64,000 bases of DNA from an uncultured Clostridia bacterium (lineage in GTDB: Bacteria > Bacillota > Clostridia > UMGS1810). The DNA lies in NCBI GenBank assembly GCA_934481345.1, contig CAKSPF010000007.1:1-64000 (forward strand), read 5' to 3'. Each line of letters opens with the position of its first letter. Position 1 is the stretch's first letter. The translations under genes were made by a program, and so were the position numbers. The notes under the pieces are model-generated. The model was not told the DNA's origin. It saw only the letters and a program-made list of their open reading frames with translations, and did not search any database. Shown piece by piece: positions 16,829 to 24,380 of the stretch.

Positions 16829-17831
16829 TTGGTACAAAGACGACGGATTTCAGGGCGATATTGTTCTGAGCACAAGAATAAGACTTGCAAGAAATATAAA
16901 GGACATTCCGTTTCCGAGCAAGATGAGCGATGAAGACGCAAAAAAAGTCATTGACCTCACCGAAAATGCGTTAAACGATGCAGATATTAAATTCAACAAA
17001 ATTAATTTAAACGAACTTAGCGAAACGGAAAAAGAAATACTGGTTGAAAATCATTATATCAGCCCCAACCTCGCCAAACAAAAAAAGCCGTGCGCCGTAT
17101 TTATAAGCGAGGATGAAAGTGTAAGCATTATGGTTAACGAAGAGGATCATATAAGAATGCAAAGCATCTTTGCCGGTCTGGAATGTCAGAAAGCTTATGA
17201 CATAATCAGCAGGGCGGACGCATATCTTGCAGACAGACTCCAGTATGCCGTGCATCCTCAGTACGGTTACCTCACAAGCTGCCTTACAAACGCCGGAACA
17301 GGCATGAGGGTATCATTTATGCTGCATCTTCCGGCTATATGCTGGTGCTCGGTTGCCGAAAGCATGTTTGCGGCACTCGGCAAGCTCGGCATAACGGTAC
17401 GGGGAATGTATGGCGAGGGCACAAAGGCGTCCGGATATTTGTTCCAAATTTCAAATCAAATGACGCTCGGCGTGGATGAAAAAGAAATTATTAATAAACT
17501 CTATGATATTGTAAATCAGGTAATTACCAAGGAAAAAGAGCTTCGCGCTTCACTTATAAGACAGCGCGGTCCGGTGCTTGAGGACAAAATAATGCGTTCG
17601 CTCGGTATACTGAAAAGCGCGCGGGTTCTGTCAAGCAGTGAAATGATGGGACTGTTTTCCTATGTACGCCTGGGAATATCGCAGGGCTTGATAATTGATG
17701 CCGACACCAGAACTCTCAACACACTTATGATTGAAACCTCGCCCGCACACCTCACCCATGACAACACAACGGTTATGGAGCGTGATGTGGAAAGGGCAGC
17801 ACTGGTAAGAAAGAAATTAAACGAAAAATAG
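16821..17831 (+). CDS. mcsB: Protein-arginine kinase McsB
   Basis: 336 aa. The start at 16821 was chosen because MADWYKDDGF is the usual McsB N-terminus and GGAGG lies upstream. It phosphorylates arginines on CtsR and on damaged proteins, marking them for ClpCP. Guanidino-kinase signatures are visible: LSTRIRLARNI near residue 20, a nucleotide-binding Arg set, and CLTNAGTGMRVSFMLHLP, where a Cys marks the phosphagen-kinase active site. The pArg-binding C-terminal domain is present in length. It sits between mcsA and clpC. Confidence 0.95.
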   Translation: MADWYKDDGFQGDIVLSTRIRLARNIKDIPFPSKMSDEDAKKVIDLTENALNDADIKFNKINLNELSETEKEILVENHYISPNLAKQKKPCAVFISEDESVSIMVNEEDHIRMQSIFAGLECQKAYDIISRADAYLADRLQYAVHPQYGYLTSCLTNAGTGMRVSFMLHLPAICWCSVAESMFAALGKLGITVRGMYGEGTKASGYLFQISNQMTLGVDEKEIINKLYDIVNQVITKEKELRASLIRQRGPVLEDKIMRSLGILKSARVLSSSEMMGLFSYVRLGISQGLIIDADTRTLNTLMIETSPAHLTHDNTTVMERDVERAALVRKKLNEK

Positions 17832-17843
17832 GAGGAATGACAT

Positions 17844-20315
17844 ATGGATTCAAGATTTACCGAAAAGTCAAGAGCAATTTTGAAATGTGCACACGATATT
17901 GCCGGCGAAATGGGCTACAACTATGTAGGTACAGAACATATCCTTGCCGGTATTCTGAAAGAGGGAACCTCCGCTGCATGCGAGGCACTTGAATCACAGG
18001 GAATAACCTATGAGGGCATTACCGAAAAAATAACCGCATATACCGCCCCCTCGGATACTTCATATATTAACTCCACACTGCCGCTTACTCCGAGAAGCAA
18101 GGCAATTCTTGAAATAAGCTTTAACGAAGCAAAAAAGACAGGCTCGCTCTACATTGAACCGGAGCACATACTTATGGCAATTCTCCGCGAAGGTCAGAGC
18201 GTCGCTGTGAAAATCCTTGCAGACTCAAATATAGACTTTAATGCCGTAGTGCAGGCCATATACGGCAGCAGCCGGGCTCAGAATACTGCCGGCGGCAAAC
18301 AGCCCAAGTCCGCAAAAACAGTAATAAAAAATTTGGAACAGTTCGGTACGGATTTGACGCGGCTTGCCGAGGAAGGCAAATTTGATCCGATTATAGGCCG
18401 TGACAAGGAAATAGAAAGAGTTATTCAGATTTTGTCCAGGCGCACAAAAAACAACCCCTGCCTCATAGGCGAACCGGGAGTCGGCAAAACCGCAGTCGCA
18501 GAAGGCCTTGCGTCAAAAATTGTTGCCGGAACAATTCCGGAAACGCTTAGAAACAAACGAATATTTTCACTTGACCTTTCCTCAATGGTAGCAGGAACAA
18601 AATACAGAGGCGAATTTGAAGAAAGAATAAAAAAAGCGCTTGATGAAGTCAAAAAGAACAAAAATATCATTCTGTTTATAGACGAAGTGCATACGCTTAT
18701 AGGCGCAGGCGCCGCAGAAGGCGCAATGGACGCGGCAAATATTTTAAAACCGCTTCTTGCCAGAGGCGAGCTTCAGCTCATAGGCGCGACAACTCTTGAC
18801 GAGTACCGAAAAAATATAGAAAAGGACGCCGCGCTCGAAAGACGTTTTCAGCCTATTATCGTCGGCGAACCGACCGTTGACGAAACCGTAGAAATCCTTA
18901 AAGGCATACGGGAAAAATATGAAACTCACCACAAGGTTACAATCACCGACAGTGCAATCGAGAGCGCTGCAAAACTTTCCGCGCGGTATATAACAGACAG
19001 ATTTCTGCCGGATAAGGCAATAGACCTTATTGACGAGGCCGCGTCAAAGATAAGAATGAAAGCCTTTACCGCTCCTCCGGACATCAAGGTTATGGAAGAA
19101 AAGCTTTCAGATGTTGGAAGCGAAAAACGCAAGGCAATCGAACATCAGGAATTTGAAAAAGCAGCTTCCCTTCGTGATGAAGAAGAAAAAATGCGTAAAG
19201 AGCTTGCCGACAAAAAAGCAAATTGGGAAAAGAGAAATTCAAAGGATGAGCTTTTTGTCACAGAAGACGAAATCTGCGATGTTATAACGGACTGGACGGG
19301 TATTCCTGTCAAAAAGCTTGCCGGCGAAGAACAGCAGCGCCTTAAAAACATGGAGCAAATTCTGCACGAGCGGGTAGTCGGTCAGGACGAGGCTGTAATC
19401 GCCGTTTCCAAGGCAATCCGCCGAGGAAGAACCGGATTAAAGGACCCGAAACGTCCTACAGGTTCGTTTATATTCTTAGGTCCTACCGGTGTGGGAAAAA
19501 CCGAGCTTTGCAAAGCGCTTGCAGAGGCAATATTCGGTGATGAAAATGCCGTAATACGAATTGACATGAGTGAGTACATGGACAAACACAATGTTTCGCG
19601 CCTTGTCGGTTCGCCTCCGGGATTTGTAGGCTATGAAGAAGGCGGCCAGCTTACGGAAAAAGTACGCAGAAAACCGTATTCGGTTGTGCTTTTTGATGAA
19701 ATTGAAAAAGCTCACCCGGACGTATTCAACATTCTTTTGCAGATACTTGAAGACGGTATTCTTACCGACTCCCAGGGCAGACGCGTTGACTTCAAGAACA
19801 CCGTAATAATTATGACTTCAAACGTGGGAGCCAGACTTATAACGGAAAAGGTTAAACCGTCGCTCGGCTTCGGCACGGTCGATAAGAGTGCGGACAAGGA
19901 TTATGAATTTGTAAAAAATCAGGTTCTGGGCGAACTGAAAAACGTGTTCAGACCGGAACTTATTAACCGTATAGATGAGATTATTGTTTTTCACAAGCTT
20001 ACACATGAGGATATAGAAAAAATAACCACTATTATGCTTGACAGCCTGAAAACAAGAATGGAAAATCTCGGCTACAAAATCTCCTTTACAAAGGCACTTG
20101 TCAGCCACCTTGCAGAAACAGGCTATGACGATGCATACGGCGCACGTCCTCTAAGACGCGCTATACAGTCCGAGGTGGAAGACTTCCTTGCAGACAATAT
20201 CCTGTCACAGGAGCTGAAAGAAAATATCCCGTCCGAGGTTGATTTCGCCGACGGGCAGATAGTCCTTAATTCAAAGGAAATCCCCGAACCGGCAGAAGCC
20301 GGAGAAAAAGCATAA
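17844..20315 (+). CDS. clpC: ATP-dependent Clp unfoldase ClpC
   Basis: 823 aa. Two N-terminal Clp-N repeats (about 1-145) bind adaptors. AAA+ module 1 has Walker A GEPGVGKT (209-216) and DEVH; a coiled M/UVR domain lies at about 421-460; AAA+ module 2 has Walker A GPTGVGKT (546-553). It unfolds marked proteins for ClpP. It ends the stress operon, 12 bp after mcsB with GGAGGAATG as ribosome site. The tmRNA tag ANDNLAYAA in this window is a typical client of such proteases. Confidence 0.97.
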   Translation: MDSRFTEKSRAILKCAHDIAGEMGYNYVGTEHILAGILKEGTSAACEALESQGITYEGITEKITAYTAPSDTSYINSTLPLTPRSKAILEISFNEAKKTGSLYIEPEHILMAILREGQSVAVKILADSNIDFNAVVQAIYGSSRAQNTAGGKQPKSAKTVIKNLEQFGTDLTRLAEEGKFDPIIGRDKEIERVIQILSRRTKNNPCLIGEPGVGKTAVAEGLASKIVAGTIPETLRNKRIFSLDLSSMVAGTKYRGEFEERIKKALDEVKKNKNIILFIDEVHTLIGAGAAEGAMDAANILKPLLARGELQLIGATTLDEYRKNIEKDAALERRFQPIIVGEPTVDETVEILKGIREKYETHHKVTITDSAIESAAKLSARYITDRFLPDKAIDLIDEAASKIRMKAFTAPPDIKVMEEKLSDVGSEKRKAIEHQEFEKAASLRDEEEKMRKELADKKANWEKRNSKDELFVTEDEICDVITDWTGIPVKKLAGEEQQRLKNMEQILHERVVGQDEAVIAVSKAIRRGRTGLKDPKRPTGSFIFLGPTGVGKTELCKALAEAIFGDENAVIRIDMSEYMDKHNVSRLVGSPPGFVGYEEGGQLTEKVRRKPYSVVLFDEIEKAHPDVFNILLQILEDGILTDSQGRRVDFKNTVIIMTSNVGARLITEKVKPSLGFGTVDKSADKDYEFVKNQVLGELKNVFRPELINRIDEIIVFHKLTHEDIEKITTIMLDSLKTRMENLGYKISFTKALVSHLAETGYDDAYGARPLRRAIQSEVEDFLADNILSQELKENIPSEVDFADGQIVLNSKEIPEPAEAGEKA

Positions 20316-20343
20316 AAAAACGGCGCACATGCGCCGTTTTTTA
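20314..20343. terminator. Bidirectional terminator between clpC and pyrR
   Basis: The stem CGGCGCA/TGCGCCG (20321-20327 with 20330-20336) is flanked by A7 and T6, so it can end both the plus-strand clpC operon and the convergent pyrR transcript. Confidence 0.85.
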
Positions 20344-20352
20344 TTTATTCAG

Positions 20353-20892
20353 TTATTTTTCGTAAAGTTCTACCACGTCTTTGCCGTCTGTTTCCGCAAT
20401 TCCCACATGGACGATTTCATTTTTTGATGTAGGAATATTTTTACCCACATAATCAGGTCTTATGGGCAGCTCCCTATGTCCGCGGTCTACAAAAACAGCA
20501 AGCTGTATCTTTGCCGGTCTGCCGTAGCTCATCACAGCGTCAAGCGCAGCGCGGACTGTTCTTCCGGTGTATATTACATCATCTACAAGAACGATAGTTT
20601 TGCCGGAAACATCAAACGGCAGCTCGGACGAACCCACAACGGGATTATCCTCGTCGGCATAAGAAAGATCATCTCTGTAAAGAGTAATATCCAACATGCC
20701 TACTTCTATTTTCTTTTTTTCTATTTTATATATGCACTCCGAGAGTCTGTGTGCCAGCGGTACTCCTCTTGTTTTGATGCCGACAAAGCAAATATCTTCA
20801 ACAGATTCATTTTTTTCTATAATTTCATGTGATATTCTTGTAAGCGTTCTGCCGAAAGCATTTTCATCTATCAATACAGACTTTAGCTTCAT
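20353..20892 (-). CDS. pyrR: PyrR, pyrimidine attenuator/uracil phosphoribosyltransferase
   Basis: 179 aa from the ATG at 20892, set by GGGAGGA just upstream. The PRPP loop is VLVDDVIYTGRT (about 97-108), and the basic RNA-binding face includes GIKTRGVPLAHRL and VDRGHRELPIRPDYVGKNIPTS (split over about 135-158). PyrR binds pyr leader RNAs with UMP/UTP and has uracil PRTase activity. It follows uraA on the same strand, separated by a hairpin. No pyr biosynthesis genes are in the window. Confidence 0.93.
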   Translation of the reverse strand: MKLKSVLIDENAFGRTLTRISHEIIEKNESVEDICFVGIKTRGVPLAHRLSECIYKIEKKKIEVGMLDITLYRDDLSYADEDNPVVGSSELPFDVSGKTIVLVDDVIYTGRTVRAALDAVMSYGRPAKIQLAVFVDRGHRELPIRPDYVGKNIPTSKNEIVHVGIAETDGKDVVELYEK

Positions 20893-20903
20893 ATATTTTC
20901 CTC

Positions 20904-20945
20904 CCGAAAAAAATACAGGGAGTGAGCACCGCAAAGTACACTCCC
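20904..20945 (-). terminator. Terminator/attenuator between uraA and pyrR
   Basis: On the minus strand GGGAGTG and CACTCCC (20945-20939 with 20924-20918) form a stem followed by seven T, immediately before the pyrR ribosome site. pyrR expression from the uraA promoter therefore needs readthrough. Confidence 0.65.
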
Positions 20946-20964
20946 CGATTTTTCAACAAACTTA

Positions 20965-22308
20965 TTATCTGCTCTGTTCTTTCTTTGATAAAATCAAGTT
21001 GGTTATTATTCCGAGTATAAGCGCACATGCAATTTCAGTAAGTGTTACCTGACCGATCTTCAGTGCCATTCCGCCTATTCCGGCGATAAGTATAACCGAT
21101 ACAACAAAAAGGTTGCTGTTTTCTCCGAGGTCAACGTCCTGTATCATCTTAAGACCGCTTACTGCAATGAAACCGTAAAGAGTTACGCAAACACCGCCCA
21201 TAACGCATGACGGAATTGTTGCAAGGAAAGTAACAAACGGTCCGAAGAACGAAATAACTATTGCCATAACGGCTGTTGCAAGAATTGTAACAACAGATGC
21301 ATTTCCGGTTATTGCAACGCATCCTACAGACTCACCATATGTAGTGTTCGGGCATCCGCCGAAAAATGCTCCGAAGATAGAGCCTACACCGTCGCCAAGA
21401 AGAGTTCTGTGAAGACCGGGAGTTTCAAGAAGATCTCTGCCGATTACAGAAGAAAGGTTCTTGTGGTCCGCTATATGCTCTGCAAAAACAACAAACGCAA
21501 CCGGGATATATGCAACTGCTATTGTCGCAATGTACTTTCCGTCAACGGCAGCAAAGCCTTTGCTTGCCTTTAAGAAAGTAAAGTCCGGATACCACTGCAT
21601 GTTTTTAAAAAGTGAGAAGTCAATTATCTGAAGTGTTTCATTACCTGTAGAAAGACCGATTACGGTAAACAGCGCAGCTACTGCATAACCTGCAACAATA
21701 CCGATGATAAACGGGATAAGCTTCGTCATCTTTTTGCCGTATACTGAGCAAATCATTACCACCAGAAGCGTTACAAGTGCACAGATAAAGCCTATCCAGC
21801 CTTTTGTACTCATTGCATAAACAGAATTTATATCATCAAACTTAGCAAATTTAAGCATATCGCCGATTGCGTTACCGGAGAGTGAAAGTCCGATAATTGC
21901 AACTGTAGGTCCTATAACTACCGGAGGCATAAGCTTGTTTATCCAGTTAACCCCTGCAAACTTAACCACAATTGCAATAACAACATACACAAGTCCGGCA
22001 AAGATTGCACCGATTATAAGACCTGCATGTCCTGCTTCAACCGAAACAGCTCCGGCAAATGCAGCAAACATTGAACCCAAAAATGCAAATGAAGAACCCA
22101 AAAATACGGGACTTCTGAACTTTGTGAACAAAAGGTACACAATCGTTCCCACGCCTGCGCCGAAAAGTGCGGCAGACTGTGACATGCCGTTTTGAATGAT
22201 GGAAGGAACGGCAATCGTAGCAGCAAGAATTGCAAGAAGCTGCTGGAAAGCAAACACGATAAGCTGACTGAATTTAGGCTTATCTTCAACATCGTAAATC
22301 AGTTTCAT
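20965..22308 (-). CDS. uraA: Uracil/xanthine permease, NCS2 family
   Basis: 447 aa with 12-14 hydrophobic helices over the whole length. The NCS2 signature is seen in GGCPNTTYGESVGCVAIT (about 305-325), with acidic residues in AEHIADHKNLSSVIGRDLL before it. It is a proton symporter for uracil or xanthine in the cytoplasmic membrane; the pyrR neighbour favours uracil. A promoter and a leader with a strong terminator hairpin precede it, pointing to transcription attenuation by pyrimidine or purine status. Confidence 0.9.
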   Translation of the reverse strand: MKLIYDVEDKPKFSQLIVFAFQQLLAILAATIAVPSIIQNGMSQSAALFGAGVGTIVYLLFTKFRSPVFLGSSFAFLGSMFAAFAGAVSVEAGHAGLIIGAIFAGLVYVVIAIVVKFAGVNWINKLMPPVVIGPTVAIIGLSLSGNAIGDMLKFAKFDDINSVYAMSTKGWIGFICALVTLLVVMICSVYGKKMTKLIPFIIGIVAGYAVAALFTVIGLSTGNETLQIIDFSLFKNMQWYPDFTFLKASKGFAAVDGKYIATIAVAYIPVAFVVFAEHIADHKNLSSVIGRDLLETPGLHRTLLGDGVGSIFGAFFGGCPNTTYGESVGCVAITGNASVVTILATAVMAIVISFFGPFVTFLATIPSCVMGGVCVTLYGFIAVSGLKMIQDVDLGENSNLFVVSVILIAGIGGMALKIGQVTLTEIACALILGIITNLILSKKEQSR

Positions 22309-22360
22309 AAAAAAATCTCTCCTATAAATTTTTTAAAAATAAGGTATTTTAAATCAAAAA

Positions 22361-22490
22361 GCCATGTTCTGCGCGCAGAACATGGCATGACGTCAGGTAT
22401 ATATTGTTCAATCTTGCCGATGTCCCGCATCGAATTTAAAGATATCTTATTCACTTTTAAGAGTATAGCACATTATGGAATTAATGTAAA
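22361..22490 (-). promoter_or_regulatory. Promoter and attenuator-like leader of uraA
   Basis: Minus strand: TTTACA (22490-22485), 17 bp, TATACT (22467-22462). The leader then runs about 95 nt into a perfect 26-base palindrome (22386-22361) followed by a T-rich run (22360-22351), a textbook terminator upstream of the coding region. A small hairpin CGATG-CGGGA-CATCG lies upstream of it. The usual PyrR-binding loop is not evident, so the controlling ligand is unknown. Confidence 0.7.
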
Positions 22491-22573
22491 GTGTTTTTTG
22501 AAAATTTTGTCGCAATTTATAATAAAATACCTTTTTTTCATATATAATTATTTTTACAATTTCGGCTTATTTC

Positions 22574-22602
22574 TTGACACATATACGTTTTTATGATATT
22601 TT
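22574..22602 (+). promoter_or_regulatory. Putative promoter of the LysR-type regulator
   Basis: TTGACA (22574-22579), 17 bp spacer, TATTTT (22597-22602), 60 bp before the ATG. The -10 is weak. Confidence 0.4.
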
Positions 22603-22664
22603 AAAATAGAATAATATTTTCTTTTTAATAGCTCAATAACGCCAATTATCCGGAGGCAGGCAAT

Positions 22665-23588
22665 ATGAACATAGTACATTTGAAATACGCGGTTGAAGTA
22701 GCAAAATGCGGTTCTATAAACAAAGCGGCGGAAGCCCTCTTTGTGGGGCAGCCGAATTTAAGCCGTGCCATAAAAGAGCTTGAAGCTTCGCTGGGAATTA
22801 TCATTTTTGAACGCTCCGCAAAGGGAATGGAAATAACCCCGGAGGGCGAAACCTTTCTTCACTATGCCCGCTCCATTTTAAAGCAGATTGACGATGTCGA
22901 AGCTATGTACAAGTCAAACACACATTCCAAACTGCGGTTTTCCATTTCGGTACCCAGAGCAAGTTATATTTCGGACGCATTTTCCCGTTTTTCCTCTTAT
23001 TTAAAAGGAGATGTGGAAGCCGAGCTTTTTTACAAGGAAACAAATGCCCTGCGCGCAATCAAAAACATTTTGCAGGAGGACTATAAGCTCGGAATTATCC
23101 GCTATGCGGAAAATTATGATAAATACTATAAATCAATGCTTGAAGAAAAAGGCTTAAAATATGAAATGATAACCGAATTTCATTATGTGCTGGCAATGAG
23201 CAAGGACAGTCCGCTTGCCGGGCTTGACAATATCACCTTTGACGATTTGGGACAGTATATCGAAATCGCTCATGCGGACCCGTATGTTCCGTCACTTCCG
23301 TTTTCCGCAGTGAAAAAAGAAGAACTCAAAACAAATTCCAAGCAAAGAATTTTTGTTTTTGAACGCGCAAGTCAGTTTGATTTGCTCTCGGAAAATACAA
23401 ACACTTATATGTGGGTATCCCCTATGCCGGATAAAGTTCTTTCCCGTTACGGTCTTGTACAGAAAAAATGCAGACAAAACCAAAAGATATACAAAGATAT
23501 TATGATTTATAAAAATGACTATCACCTTACGGAGCTTGACAATAAATTTATTTCCGAGCTTTGTGAGTCAAAGCGGAAATATATGTAA
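22665..23588 (+). CDS. LysR-family transcriptional regulator
   Basis: 307 aa. The N-terminal winged HTH (about 1-60) reads AKCGSINKAAEALFVGQPNL with SRAIKELEASLG, typical for LysR. A linker helix and a periplasmic-binding-like effector domain (about 90-300) follow. The ribosome site is CGGAGGCAGG. LysR proteins usually control a divergent or adjacent gene. The divergent neighbour is uraA, and downstream lies rex, so either is a possible target. The effector is not recognisable. Confidence 0.88.
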   Translation: MNIVHLKYAVEVAKCGSINKAAEALFVGQPNLSRAIKELEASLGIIIFERSAKGMEITPEGETFLHYARSILKQIDDVEAMYKSNTHSKLRFSISVPRASYISDAFSRFSSYLKGDVEAELFYKETNALRAIKNILQEDYKLGIIRYAENYDKYYKSMLEEKGLKYEMITEFHYVLAMSKDSPLAGLDNITFDDLGQYIEIAHADPYVPSLPFSAVKKEELKTNSKQRIFVFERASQFDLLSENTNTYMWVSPMPDKVLSRYGLVQKKCRQNQKIYKDIMIYKNDYHLTELDNKFISELCESKRKYM

Positions 23589-23676
23589 AACCGGGTTGTT
23601 TTTTCAATTGCTACAGGGTATATCGATAAACACATTACCGATATATATTTTTTACAATTCCCAAAACGGAAAAAGT

Positions 23677-23694
23677 TTGTTAAAATATTATCAA
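23677..23694. promoter_or_regulatory. Rex operator
   Basis: TTGTTAAAATATTATCAA matches the Rex consensus TTGTTAA-N4-TTAACAA with one mismatch in the second half. It lies 35 bp before the rex start codon, so rex and the overlapping adhE are probably de-repressed at a high NADH/NAD+ ratio. Confidence 0.75.
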
Positions 23695-23729
23695 AGTTAA
23701 AAAACAAATTTATTTTCGGGAGGTGCAAA

Positions 23730-24380
23730 ATGAACCGCGTAAGCATAACCAGAGCAACTCTCGGCAGACTTCCGATATACCTGAAATATCTTAAAACTTT
23801 GCCTCACAGCAACAATGAGCATATTTCATCTGCGGTAATCGCCGCAAATCTTTCGCTCGGCGATGTGCAGGTAAGAAAAGACCTTAATTCGATAAGCGGA
23901 GGCGGCAAACCGAAAACAGGTTATATTATCTCCGAACTTATTGATTGCCTGGAGGCGTATTTAAAATCAAATACCCAAAGCACCATGATTATAGTGGGCG
24001 CAGGCAAGCTCGGCAAAGCGCTTATGGGCTATGACAGCTTTGAGGACTTTGGGCTCAAGATAGCCGCTGCATTTGACAGCGACGAAAACAAAACAGGATT
24101 TTCGGAAAGCGGAAAGCCGATTTATCCGATGAAAAATTTTGATAAATTTTGCACAGAAAACAATGTAAAAATAGGCATCATCACAGTTCCTGCGGACAGT
24201 GCCCAGGAAATATGCGACAAGATGATAAAAAACAATATTTCCGCAATATGGAACTTTGCACAATGTAATCTATGTGTTCCTGCCGGTGTGCTTGTAAAGC
24301 AAGAAAACATCGCACTTTCGGCAGCTCACTTAAATAACCAGCTAAATGCTGTTTTAAAAACCAGACAGGAGGATATATAA
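23730..24380 (+). CDS. rex: Redox-sensing repressor Rex
   Basis: 216 aa, normal length. The N-terminal winged HTH (about 1-80) has the typical RVSITRATLGRLPIYLKYLK start (residues 2-21) and DVQVRKDLNSI recognition region. A Rossmann NAD(H) domain follows with MIIVGAGKLGKALMGY (about 85-100), and the C-terminal domain-swap helix is present. NADH binding releases Rex from DNA. The stop codon overlaps the adhE start by one base (TAATG), and a Rex site lies upstream, so the operon is autoregulated. Confidence 0.95.
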   Translation: MNRVSITRATLGRLPIYLKYLKTLPHSNNEHISSAVIAANLSLGDVQVRKDLNSISGGGKPKTGYIISELIDCLEAYLKSNTQSTMIIVGAGKLGKALMGYDSFEDFGLKIAAAFDSDENKTGFSESGKPIYPMKNFDKFCTENNVKIGIITVPADSAQEICDKMIKNNISAIWNFAQCNLCVPAGVLVKQENIALSAAHLNNQLNAVLKTRQEDI

